Source: Eucommia ulmoides
Taxonomy: Eukaryota; Streptophyta; Magnoliopsida; Garryales; Eucommiaceae
Direction of reading: 5' to 3'
Length of the DNA: 64,000 bases
Assembly: GCA_016647705.1 (NCBI GenBank)
Contig: CM028335.1
Location: forward strand, 12,104,905-12,168,904
Each line of letters starts with the position of its first letter. Positions within the stretch are counted from its first letter, which is position 1. The position numbers and the translations under genes were made by a program. Positions 21,864 to 31,430 of this stretch are shown one piece after another. The notes beneath the pieces were generated by a model. The model ran no database searches. It was not told the origin of the DNA and saw nothing but the letters and a program-made list of their open reading frames with translations.

Positions 21864-22309
21864 GTAGCCCCCTAACCCTGTGAGGCAAAGGAAGCAAGGC
21901 GGTCAGAGATATCACTTCTTGGCAGAAACGAGTGACCCAAAGACTTCGAAGCGTGAGAAACACCTCTGATTGACATTTTTCCAAGAGTTAGCTTTTTCCT
22001 GAGGAGCTTATTTGAAATAGGACTCTATATGGTCGGAGTTCGGGGTCAGGTAGCATGGCAGGGTGACCCCAAATTTCTTTGATTTTCAGGACGACACATA
22101 TTTACCGTGAACAGACCCTGAGCACGGACATGTCTTTTCACCGTGGAAAAAATAGAGACGTGCCCCTGGGGGCATGCGGCGAGTAGCCGGGAGCTCACCA
22201 ACCGCCGCTGTGCAGGGGGCGATGGCCCAGCTGGGGTCGGCATCCGCTGAGGCTAATCGGCGCCTAAGTGGGCGCTTGTGTCAGCCTAGCGCCTAAGTGA
22301 CCAGCGCCA
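21864..22309 (-). other. Polypurine tract and 3' non-coding part of element A
   Basis: Next to the LTR the minus strand reads CAGGGTTAGGGGGCTAC, a purine tract. The rest matches the reverse complement of the 118-bp tandem repeat region of element B (37300-37787): both contain CAGGGTGACCCC or its counterpart and a GGTAGCATGGCAGGG block. No ORF was recognised. Confidence 0.75.
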
Positions 22310-24780
22310 GTGAACACTATCGAGTTACTTCCCGGAACTGCTCCTATATTAATTCCACCATATCATATGGCGCCTACTGAGTTGAAGAAATTGAAAGATC
22401 TGTTAACCCGTGATTTTATAGACCTGGTGTTTTTCCAATTAGATCTTTGATCAGAATATCACCAGTTGGAAGTCAGAGACAGTGACGTGGTGAAAACAAC
22501 ATTCAGGTCAAGAGTAGAGAAGAGCATGCAAAGTATCTCCAGATTGTGTTGCAGACGTTGCGAGAGAAACAATTGTATGCCGAATTCAATAAATATGAGT
22601 TTTTGTTGGATCAAGTTATAATTTTGGGGCATGTGATCTTGGGAGATAGTATTCAAGTGGATCCAAAGGAAGTCGAAGTCGTGATGCGATGGGAAAAGCC
22701 GAAAAGTATGACCGAAGTTCGATTTTTTTTTTTTGGGGGATTGGCGGGTTATTATCGTCGGTTTGCGCAGGGATTCTCTGTCATAACTGCCCGTTAACCC
22801 GATTGACCCACAAAGAATCCAAATTTCAAGTGGACTGACAATGTGAATAGAGTTTCCAGAAACTAAAAAGTAGACTGATATTTGTGCCAATATTGTCCCT
22901 TCCAACAGAAAGTGGTGGCTTTGTAATCTACAACGATGCGTCACACCAAGGGTTAGGGTGTATACTGATGCAACATGGGCACATGATTGCATATGCCTCT
23001 CGACAATTAAAGAATCATGAGCGTAATTACCCGACGTATGATTTGGGATTGGCGGCGATTGTGTTTGCCTTGAAGATTTGGAGTTGTTACCTATATGGTG
23101 AGACTTGAGAAATATACATCGACCATCAGAGTATGAAATATTCGTTTACTCAGAAGAAACTCAATCTAAGACAGAGACGTTGGATACAGTTGATCAAGAA
23201 CTACGATTGTACTATCCATTATCACCCTGGAAAGACTAATGTTGTAGCAGATGCATTGAGTCGAAAAATCGACGGGTTCGGTCGCACACATTCAAGTTGT
23301 TCATACTAATCTATATACTGAATTGAGATCCTTGCGAGTTCAGTTGGCGGTTGGTCAGACAGCAACGTTGCTTGCGACTTTGTTTTTTAGGCCGATTCAG
23401 GATGAAGTGAAAAATGGTCATAGAACTGATCATTATGTCAGGGATAGTAATGAAGTCTTGAGGATTGAAAATAGACTGTGTATGCATGAAGATGTCAATT
23501 TGAAGAAAAAAAATTTGGAGGAAGCGCATAGCTCAACATACACGATGCATCCAGGCAGTACTAAAATGTATCACGATTTGCGAGAACATTATTGGTGGAT
23601 CAGAATAAAATGGAAAATCGCAGAACTTGTTGTTAGGTGTCTTGTTTATCAGCAAGTTAAGATTTAACACTAACGTCCAAGTGGGTCATTGCAGCCTCTA
23701 CCTATTCCAGAGTGGAAGTGGGAGCATATCACGATGGATTTCGTTTCGAGATTACCCCATACTCAAAAGGGGCATAATTCCATCCGGATGATCATTGATA
23801 GGCTTACCAAGTCTGCTCATTTTCTGGCCGTAAAGACAACATACTCTCTTGATAAGTATACCCAACTATATATTGATGAGATTGTTAGGTTGCATGGCGC
23901 ACTGGTTTTCATAATGTCGGATAAAGATCCGAGATTTACTTCGAAGTTCTGGCCAAATCTCCAAACTGCTTTAGGTACCAAGCTAAACTTAATACCGTTT
24001 TTTATCTGCAAATTGAGGATTAATCAGAGCATACTATTTGGACGTTGGAGAATATGTTAAGCGGTCTTGTTCTAGAATTTCCTAATAGTTTGGATGATTT
24101 TTTTTTGACGTTGATGGAATTTGCGTATAATAACAGCTACCTTCGGCAATCGAAATGACACCGTATGAAGCGTTGTATGGCAGGAAATATAGGACTCTAA
24201 TCCAACAGACTGAACTGAGGTGGGTGAATAGAAATTGTTGAAGTTGGACATAGCCAGATGACAACAGACAAAGTGAAGGTGATTCGAGAAAAAATGAAAA
24301 ATCGTTCAAAATCGACAAAAGAATTATGCAAACAAGCGCCGGCAGGATTTGAAATGCGAAATGGGGGATCATATGTTTTTGCGTATTTCTTTGTGGAAAG
24401 TCATAATGAAGTACAGGAAGAAAGGAAAATTAAGTCCAAGGTACATTGGAGCATATGAAATTTAGATCGGGTTAGTATAACAGCTTATAGACTTACTTTA
24501 CCGCCAGAGTTGTCTCAACTACACGATGTTTTCCATGTATCGATACTCCGAAAATATGTGTCAGACCCTTCTCATGTGTTAACTTCACAGCCGATCGAAC
24601 TAGAAGAAGATTTGACATACTTTGAGAATCCATTCCAGATTTTAGGATGTAAAGACCAGGTATTGCGGATGAAAATGATTATTACATTAGTCAAGGTGTT
24701 ATAGCGCAGTTATACCGTGGAGGAAGTGACGTGGGAGCGAGAAGACGAGATGAGAAACAAATATTCGCACGTGTTCGATT
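22310..24780 (+). pseudogene. Chromovirus polyprotein remnant (RT-RH-INT-CHD)
   Basis: It opens at the RT approach segment TIELLPGTAPI and MAPTELKKLKDLL. Two internal deletions follow: the sequence jumps from TRDFIDLV to FQLDL.SEYHQLEVRDSDV and then from TTFRSR to EEHAKYLQIVLQTLREKQLY. The second removes the catalytic YIDD region. RNase H is clear at 22884-23108 ([36 protein letters not shown]). The integrase zinc segment (23530-23660) is TYTMHPGSTKMYHDLREHY with CLVYQQ, where the last cysteine is tyrosine or shifted. The integrase core spans 23689-24000 (WKWEHITMDFVSRLP, DRLTKSAHFLAV, SDKDPRF). The chromodomain tail around 24690-24780 reads TVEEVTWEREDEMRNKY. Many stops are present. Confidence 0.88.
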
Positions 24781-25078
24781 AAGGTAATTAAAATTTCGGG
24801 ATGAAATTTCTTTTAGGAGGGAAGAGTTGTAAGACCCGGATCGTTGCATATGCATAATCATGAGTTGTATTTTAGAACGTTTAGAAATAATGGGGTAGAA
24901 TATGTCAAATCATATTTATTTAAAATAAAATAAAATTAGGGGCTAATTAGTGATTTTCAAAATATTAATTTCAGGTTTGGGTTAAATTATAATTTTAAGA
25001 GAAATTAAATCTTGAAATGGGGATTCAAATAAAAATCTAAAGAAAATTGGGAGGAGATGACTGTAAATTGGGGAAATG

Positions 25079-25081
<3 letters not shown>

Positions 25082-25134
<53 letters not shown>
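25082..25134. repeat. (TA)n microsatellite
   Basis: About 26 uninterrupted TA units inside the LTR of element T. The shorter AT run at 26450-26466 in the same LTR is unrelated in position. Confidence 0.95.
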
Positions 25135-25136
<2 letters not shown>

Positions 25137-26900
25137 CTATATACATTTAAATGGTAGTGGGATCCAAGCAAAACCCAAAACAGAGTAGGTAATCGACTTG
25201 GCCTCTTATGGAGCAAGGATGATCCACCAAATTCATGCATATAAATGCGTCCATGCAAAGTGGTGATCTAAAATCTATAAGAAGAACCCAGAAAAATAAG
25301 AAGAGAGAGAGAGAGGATCTATCAGCGGTGGGTGTTCCTCCGATGATCGTGGCGTGAGTCTGGTCCAATGGTGGTGGCGGTGATTGTGAGTGTGTATGCG
25401 CGTTTTGCCCTGTAGTTCAGTAGTATGAGTTTGTTGGTGTTCGGCGGGCGCCGTCGTAGGTATGTGGGTGTGTGATCAGTATGTGTTTCGCTGGCGGTGT
25501 GTTGCCATCTAACGATGGGTGTTGTTTCGTCGACAGTGTGTGAATGTGATCAGTGGAGGTGGGCGATGAGTGTTTCGGGTGTGTGTGGTTGTTTGTTCGG
25601 CGGTGGTTCTCCGGCGTGTAGGTGTGATCAGAGGTATACCGTCACCGTCCGGTTCGGTAGTGTGGGTCGTCGTGTATGGGTGTTGCCTGACTTTTCTGGC
25701 GGTGTCTGTACTGCGGTGTGTGTGTGTGTATGTTGATCAGGCCGTGGATGTGTCATCGGTGGAGGGTGTGTCGTCGGCGGTGGTTGTTCGTCTGGTGTAG
25801 ATGGGTGTCGGCCCTTCTGACAGTTGTGTTTAGGTGTGAGATTGTCGCCGGTTGCTTGGTGATCATGGGCGGGTGACGTGGTTGAAGCCGGGATCAGCGG
25901 TGAGTGTGTGCGTGGTATAAGGTCGCCGGCAATCGGCGATAGTAAGAAGAGAGAGGAAGGGCCAACTGGAATTGAAGTGGAGCAGAAAAACAGGAAACAG
26001 AACGGGAAAAAGGAAAAGAAAGAAGAAAGGGAAAAAAAAAACTACACAAATAACCCCAACAAATTTAAAATTCGTCTCGCGACCCATGAATGATTCGGAA
26101 TGGGTAACGTTTTTCTTTAAGTTTATTTTAATTTTGTTAAATTAAATTCAAGCATAAAAATATTTAACTAGAATAATAAATTTGGGACTGTTCGTATTAC
26201 AAATTTTATGCAGTAATTTTTATTGAAAATGAAAAATTAACCGAATAATAATTTTACATAATAAAATGTGGAGACGGAAAAATTGTGAAACTTAAGGCCT
26301 GCATTACCTGATTAGGTTATTTTTGCATAAAATATTAATTTAGGCCCTGTCACTATTAGGTTCGCAGGTACCGAAGTCTCGATAGGGAGTAGTTAGTGAA
26401 AGTTTTGCGGAACGGATAGCCAGGTGAGTGTACTGTCTTCTTGCCAAACTATATATATATATATATGATGGAAAATGGTTGTAATTAAATTAAATAATTT
26501 CAAAATGATATGGATCAAGCAGGTTTCTAGATGAGTTAAGAAAATAGATTTTCGATGTATTGTGTTGGTTTCGAAAGGAAGTTAAAAATGGTTTTTCGCT
26601 GAAATTTAGTGGTTTTAAAAGAGAGTGAAAAATACCTAGTTTTCTAAAAATAAAGGGTGAAAAAATAGTTTTGCTAAAATCAGACGTTTCCTTTTAAAAG
26701 AAAATGAGAAATATGATTTTCGGATAAAAAGTCGATTTTTGGAAAAGAGAGGTGGATGTGTGATTTGACGATGTTGATTAGACGATATCATTACGTTGTG
26801 ATTTGATGATGATGTTATTAATTTGACGATATTGTTGATTAGACGATTCTATTGATTCGTAATTTGACGATGTTATTGACTTCACGATATTATAATATTT

Positions 26901-27080
26901 ATCTGCTTCATTAAAGTGATGATTATCTGTTTCGACAGAGTGATAGTATTGATTTGACGATGTTATTGATTTGATGATGCCATAGTATTATCCGCTTCGG
27001 CGGAGTGATATTTATCTGCTTCGGCAGAGTGATGTTAGACGTTTACACTGCGCAGTGATTATCTGCTTTAGCGGAGTGAT
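26901..27080 (+). repeat. Array of covarying TTCG hairpins in the element T LTR
   Basis: Repeats of the form AT-stem-TTCG-stem-AGTGAT. Clear copies are CTGT-TTCG-ACAG (26927-26938), CCGC-TTCG-GCGG (26992-27003) and CTGC-TTCG-GCAG (27016-27027). A derived copy CTGC-TTTA-GCGG (27063-27074) keeps pairing through one G-T wobble. CACTGCGCAGTG (27046-27057) is a plain palindrome, and a decayed copy lies at 26901-26920. Between them GATTTGACGATGTTATT-like segments recur from about 26770. The stems change while pairing is kept, and the loop is the UUCG tetraloop in the sense transcript. The role is unknown. Confidence 0.8.
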
Positions 27081-27763
27081 GGGTGTCTGTTAGGAAGGCA
27101 AATCCTACAGGTGGTACGGTACCGTTTGAACTCCCGATCGTGAGGTTAAAACGATCACTAGAGCTGACCAGTGTGTGTTTGAGTTGTGTGCTTAAAAAAT
27201 GTGTTTGAGATGTGTGCTTGAGATGTGGTGTTTTACGTATATTGACTGATTTGATATTTATTATTATGATGATTAGTATGATTTTTATATTAGTTGAATT
27301 TGAATGGAACTTAATTATGTCGTTTTATTTTCCCTGCTTTTATACTGGGGATTTTACGAGCTATGTGGTATTTATAAACTTATGCTTGATCCATTTTAAT
27401 GTTGTAGAATGAGTTTTTATTATTAAAGATGTTTTTACTAAGAAGGCAGTACACTTGCAGGTGAAGCAGCTAAGAGTCGGTCCCCTACTGGCGTTAGGTA
27501 GGGTCGTACGATAGAGTCGTGTGGATGGTTGAGATGAGCTTTCTGAGGCGAACTTTTAAGGGGTTCATAGTATTATATTTTGCTATTAGTATATTTGGGG
27601 AACGGGTGTGTTCCCATAACAGAAATATGTATAACTTCATATAGATGATGATTTATTTATATATATATATACATATTGTCGTGTAATAGATGGTTGGTTG
27701 GTTGTTTTCGATAATGTCATAATGTCATCATGCCAGCTCGGGATTTCGGGACGGGTCGTGACA

Positions 27764-28938
27764 CCATAGAATCTAGCCTCACGGTCTAGAGCTTGATCGA
27801 GAGTGGGAGCAGGGTTGGAGTAGAGGTCGTAGGACAATCTTTGATGCCGGAACCCGTAGACAAAGGCATTTTGTGCTATACTCTCAGGGAGGTCATTGCA
27901 CACATTTGCTTCTCAGTTAAAGCACTCAACATAGTCCTCCAAAGATTCAGAGGGCTCATGCCGAAGAGTGAGGATGTGAGCCATAGTCTTTAGCTTTCAT
28001 CGAGAGTGGCTGAAACGAGTCGGGAACAACTGTTCGAGCTCCCTGAAAGTGGAGATGGATGTTGGTCTCAGACTGGAACCAGGACCTCGTTGTACCTGCA
28101 AGAGTGATAGGAAAGGTTTTGCACTGCAGAACTACAGAGGCCACTTACATGTCTATATGAGACTTGAACATAGATAGGTGGTCAACGAGATCTAATGTCC
28201 CATCATACGGACTCATCTAGAGTTGAGTGAAACGTCTCAGCGCTACTTTTTCCAGAACCTCATCCATAAAAGGAGAACTCACCTCTGGAATAACACCCAA
28301 TCCTACTCGACCTCCTTGCACCTCTTGGAGACGAGCTACCATGTTGGCCAGGCGGCGCTCCACAGCCTCTCTTGCTCGGGGTTCTCCCTGTATCTGACTG
28401 CTTGCAGCTCGGGCCGTAGGATGATGGGAGGGAGGTGAGTAGGAACCAACTTCACGCTCATGCCGACCTCTGTGATCGGACCTGACTGGTCGATGAAGAG
28501 CTCGACTATTATGGGACACCGACATATCCCTTGGCACAAATTCGCATGGCGAAGGAGGTGGAGATCTTAGCATTTCAGGGGGTCCCTCTCCTGTCCTACA
28601 AACTCAAGGTTGCGAGGCGGAAGACGACCCTCATGCTCCTACCCATTCAGAGTGTCCATGAAAACATCACGGTCTTAAGGTGGCTCCTTAGGCATTGCAG
28701 TCTAGAGAACTAGTCCACCCTGAACAAGGGGAAACGGTAAGTGCTCGAGGATGAGCTATATATAGGACTTGAACTCTTGCATTTTGCATTCAAAGAGATC
28801 AACCCGGGATGCCTCCACGGTTCTTGAGGTCTATCCTACAGCCCCAGGTGGCAAAGTTGATGGTCCTGCCTGATCTTGGAGGGGGCAGTTATCCTCGTTG
28901 GCAAGAAGTGGAAGGTGTGCCCTTGGAATCCTCGACAT
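27764..28938 (-). pseudogene. gag of element A
   Basis: The start codon is at 28938 on the minus strand (MSRIPRAHLPLLANEDN). An N-terminal low-complexity part is followed by the capsid-type Retrotrans_gag domain at about 28200-27770: LVDHLSMFKSHIDM, FPITLAGTTRSWFQSE, FQPLSMKAKDYGSHP, and SIAQNAFVYGFRHQRLSYDL. Several in-frame stops and shifts are present (for example after SHIDM and after GAVG). The reading is cut at 27764 by element T. The same domain is present at 34200-34650 in element B. Confidence 0.82.
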
Positions 28939-29063
28939 ATCTTCTTTTTCATCTATTTCGAGTTTGTTTGTCCGACAAGACCTTGTGATTATCCAGGCTC
29001 AGCCCAGCAAAGAGTAATGATCAGGGAAAGGCTTTTTGCACGTTCCTAATAACGGCGCAAAAC

Positions 29064-29615
29064 TGTTGGTGTGTAAAACTGGTACACACTTCGAGTATAG
29101 TCCAATCGGATGACAAGTGAGTCATCTTCCTGAGGTGGAGTCGTCGATTGAAAATTCTTCGAGTGAAATATGCTGGGTCCTGGGGGGGACTAACATGTTG
29201 TGTCCAGAGTCCTACTCCTCAGGGAGTGTACCTGCAGAAGGCTCACACCGGGATTTGTCCCAGTGAAACCCCTCCGGTGTGATAATCAGTGCTTAAAGAG
29301 AAAAGGTACAGTAATGCAATAAATAAACAAATGAACTCGCGCATAATGTAAAGCGTATTCAAGCGTACCTCAAGCTTGCATAACCCCCGATATATATAGG
29401 AGTTGAAGATAATTAGTTAGGCCTAAACACGGTTAATTAGTCGAAACTCTGTATTTAGCTAGTAATCTTGGGCTTTTAGGAGATAATTACTAGGCTTGGA
29501 CTTTTGGGCCCATCTGGCGAAGCCCGCAGGCCTTTCTTAAGCCTGTGGTGAAAATGTTGGCGATAGTGGACAGGCCCAGGTGCCGACTCGGAGAAGGCCA
29601 AAAATCCCCTCATCA
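29064..29615 (-). repeat. 5' LTR and primer site of element A
   Basis: 552 bp, ends TGTTGGTGTGTAAAACTGG and CCCCTCATCA on the plus strand. Directly inside, the minus strand reads TTTGCGCCGTTATTAGGAAC (29043-29062), which resembles a tRNA primer site of the GGCGCC...-type. The exact tRNA is uncertain. Confidence 0.88.
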
Positions 29616-29759
29616 GTATTAAAAATAGTAATTAAGCTAGGAAAACATCTGATCATATACTTAAGAACATGTAGAAAGAAAAATATAAATTTGGGCGTCA
29701 TTCTTACCCTCATAACTGCTTAGCCATCTTCGTGAAATGGACCTGCTCAACTAGATCAA

Positions 29760-30478
29760 GATGAACCTGAAAAGGAAGTCATCCAATCATTCTACTTTTT
29801 ATTTATTTATTACTATTTTGCGAGAGATTTGAAAGGATAAAAATAAAGAAGTGATTGATAGAACCTTACATGATCCAACCAAAGGGATTTTTTGGAAGCT
29901 TTCTGTCTCCAAAATGCCCCCGATTACTTGCACGAGATCAACTATTCTAATTGGAATCCCCTTCGTGCAAATTTTTTCATATTAAATATTGATGGTTGTG
30001 CAAAAGAAAACCTGGGTCAAGGAGAATTCAGAGTACTTATGAGAGACCAAGTGCAAGTCTGCCAATTTGGTTTCTACAATTTTCTTCTCAATTGCAAGTC
30101 TTGAAGCAGAAATTAGAGGGATTGATAAAGGGATCACAGTGGCCTTGAATAAAAGGTACTCACGGATCATCATTGAGACAATGTGAGGGAGATGGTCAAA
30201 CTAATCACGGAGAATTGTCCAACTTCTCATACGTTAATTGCCTGGATTGACGATTCTACACAAATAATAAGGCCAAACAACTACACAATCCAACTGGTCT
30301 CCAGATATGACAACAAATGTGCTGACAATCTTGCTAATAGAGGAACGTATTAGGAAAGAATTAAAACTATTGTTTAATCCTCATCCTCCGGATGATATGA
30401 CCGACCTTTTATTTTTTTAAATGAAACCGGAAGTCTTTGACAGATTCCGTAATTTCATCCAAAAAAAAAAAAAAAAAA
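29760..30478 (+). pseudogene. LINE 3' end with RNase H-like domain and poly(A)
   Basis: The plus strand encodes a plant RVT_3-type RNase H fragment: RANFFILNIDGCAKENLGQG, VLMRDQ, then in a shifted frame LEAEIRGIDKGITVALNKRY, followed by a segment ending NKCADNLANRGT. Stops and shifts break it. It finishes with FF-K-stop and a short 3' tail leading to an 18-base poly(A) run (about 30461-30478), as expected for a 5'-truncated LINE copy. The left boundary is approximate. It lies 65 bp from the stop codon of the DOG1-like gene. Confidence 0.7.
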
Positions 30479-30543
30479 GTTATATATATTTATATTTCCT
30501 TCTATAGATATACCAATAGATAATTCCATGAAAACTGGATGTT

Positions 30544-31290
30544 CTACGATCCAATTGGTACCCCCTGAAAAGCCTCCCTCTGTTTACCCAATTCCCTTAT
30601 TCTGAGCTGAAGCTGCGCCGCCGCCGCCAAGAAACTCAAATTCTGAGCCGGATTCAATATCTCCACCACCCGCTCCGCCGTCCTCGTTCTCAGATCATCC
30701 GCCGTCGCTAGTACCTCCTCCATGGCCGCCCTCACCGGCCCCAGTGCCGTCTCCTCGTCCTCAATTTCCCCTTCCACCGGTGGCCCTCCGCCTGTCTGCT
30801 TCGCCAGATCCGCCACCGGCGGCGCCGCCACGCTCTCCTGAACCCTCGCCAACTCGCTCTCCAACTCCTTCTCCTCTTGCCTCGTTTCGTTTCTCAAGCA
30901 ATCCATCTTCCAGCGCTGCTCCTCCGTCAGGTCGTCGATCGAATCGGCGACGAGTCGGAACGCCAGGCCGGGCTTGAACCCGGCGATCCAGAGGAAAGTC
31001 CGTTCGAAGGGGGTGAACCAGGGAGGCGAGAACGCGAGGAAGATATCCCGGTGAGCGATTCGAGACTTCTCTTCGTAGTAATGTTGATAATGAGCGAGAA
31101 CTCGAGAAATTAGGTCTCTGATATAATCGATTTGAGATTCGATTCCGAAATTGCAGCGTTGCTGCACCGAGAGGAGCTCGTCGAGGTAGTTTTGCTGACG
31201 AATCAACCAGCCATCAAGAAAGCTACTGATTGAATCCGCATTATCGGTGGTGTCTGTGGAAGCACCAGCGGCGATGATCGCGCGAGGCAT
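30544..31290 (-). CDS. DOG1 domain-containing protein (DOG1-like)
   Basis: This is an intact 248-codon single-exon ORF. The start is ATG at 31290 and the stop TAG at 30546-30544. Residues 22-110 form a DOG1 domain: SSFLDGWLIRQQNYLDELLS (22-41), then a helix ending YYEEKSRIA, then the hallmark PPWFTPFERTFLWIAGFKPG (89-108). A proline/glycine-poor acidic linker follows at about 150-190, and a C-terminal helix near 215-245 (FLAAAAQLQLRIRELGKQRE) matches the end of DOG1-like proteins. The length is usual for the family. Members include the seed dormancy regulator DOG1 and share the domain with TGA-type bZIP factors but lack the bZIP. They are thought to act through protein partners such as PP2C phosphatases. 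Which paralogue this is cannot be told. The coding region is GC-rich compared with its surroundings and shows no disruption. It is the only convincing host gene here. Confidence 0.93.
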   Translation of the reverse strand: MPRAIIAAGASTDTTDNADSISSFLDGWLIRQQNYLDELLSVQQRCNFGIESQIDYIRDLISRVLAHYQHYYEEKSRIAHRDIFLAFSPPWFTPFERTFLWIAGFKPGLAFRLVADSIDDLTEEQRWKMDCLRNETRQEEKELESELARVQESVAAPPVADLAKQTGGGPPVEGEIEDEETALGPVRAAMEEVLATADDLRTRTAERVVEILNPAQNLSFLAAAAQLQLRIRELGKQREAFQGVPIGS

Positions 31291-31370
31291 TTTTCGTTTG
31301 TTTCAGTGAAGGAGAACGCTAATTTTGGCGAAGGTGGAGGGGAGCCGTGGAGGGGATGGCTGGTGAGAAT

Positions 31371-31380
31371 AAATATATAC
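31371..31380 (-). promoter_or_regulatory. TATA-like element of the DOG1-like gene
   Basis: The minus strand reads GTATATATTTATTCTCACC, about 80-90 bases upstream of the start codon at 31290. This is a plausible core promoter giving a short pyrimidine-rich leader. It is a consensus match only. Confidence 0.45.
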
Positions 31381-31430
31381 AAATATCCATTAGAGACTGC
31401 GTGTAAATATCTAAAGTAATTACACATGCT

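Larger units (their letters stand above)
22310..27763 (+). mobile_element. Element T: 5'-truncated Tekay-type chromovirus
   Basis: A plus-strand Ty3/gypsy fragment inside element A. It retains the protease-RT linker, parts of reverse transcriptase, RNase H, integrase, a C-terminal chromodomain and one full 3' LTR (24828-27763). The 5' LTR, gag and protease are missing. LTR ends are TGTAAGACCC and GGTCGTGACA, and the purine tract AGGAGGGAAGAGT precedes the LTR (24815-24827). The long LTR and chromodomain place it near the Tekay/Del lineage. Since the left end is a deletion break point, no target-site duplication can be seen. Confidence 0.88.
24828..27763 (+). repeat. 3' LTR of element T (2.9 kb)
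   Basis: It begins TGTAAGACCCGGATCG and ends GGGACGGGTCGTGACA. It includes a TA dinucleotide run (25082-25134), a strongly G+T-rich stretch (about 25330-25930), an A-rich purine stretch (25940-26045) and a hairpin array (26901-27080). No second copy is in the window to confirm the ends, but both terminal motifs are characteristic of this lineage. Confidence 0.82.
21300..29615 (-). mobile_element. Element A: gag-only Tat-like LTR element, split by element T
   Basis: Read on the minus strand: 5' LTR (29615-29064), primer-site-like sequence, gag (28938-27764), then an interruption by element T (22310-27763), a non-coding 3' part, a purine tract and the 3' LTR (21863-21300). LTR ends are TGATGAGG and CACCAACA. 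The flanks ATATT (21295-21299) and GTATT (29616-29620) match at four of five positions, consistent with an aged target-site duplication. No pol was found. It matches the group of terminal-repeat elements that carry only GAG, although pol could have been lost with the deletion caused by T. Element B is a relative. Confidence 0.85.

Noticed and set aside
22459-22992. 177-codon minus-strand open frame
   Set aside because: It is antisense to the clear chromovirus RT and RNase H reading on the plus strand.
25497-25800. Cysteine- and valine-rich plus-strand frames
   Set aside because: They arise from the G+T-rich skewed segment of the Tekay LTR, with no domain match.
30744-31113. Plus-strand open frames opposite the DOG1-like gene
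   Set aside because: They are shadows of the GC-rich coding region on the other strand.
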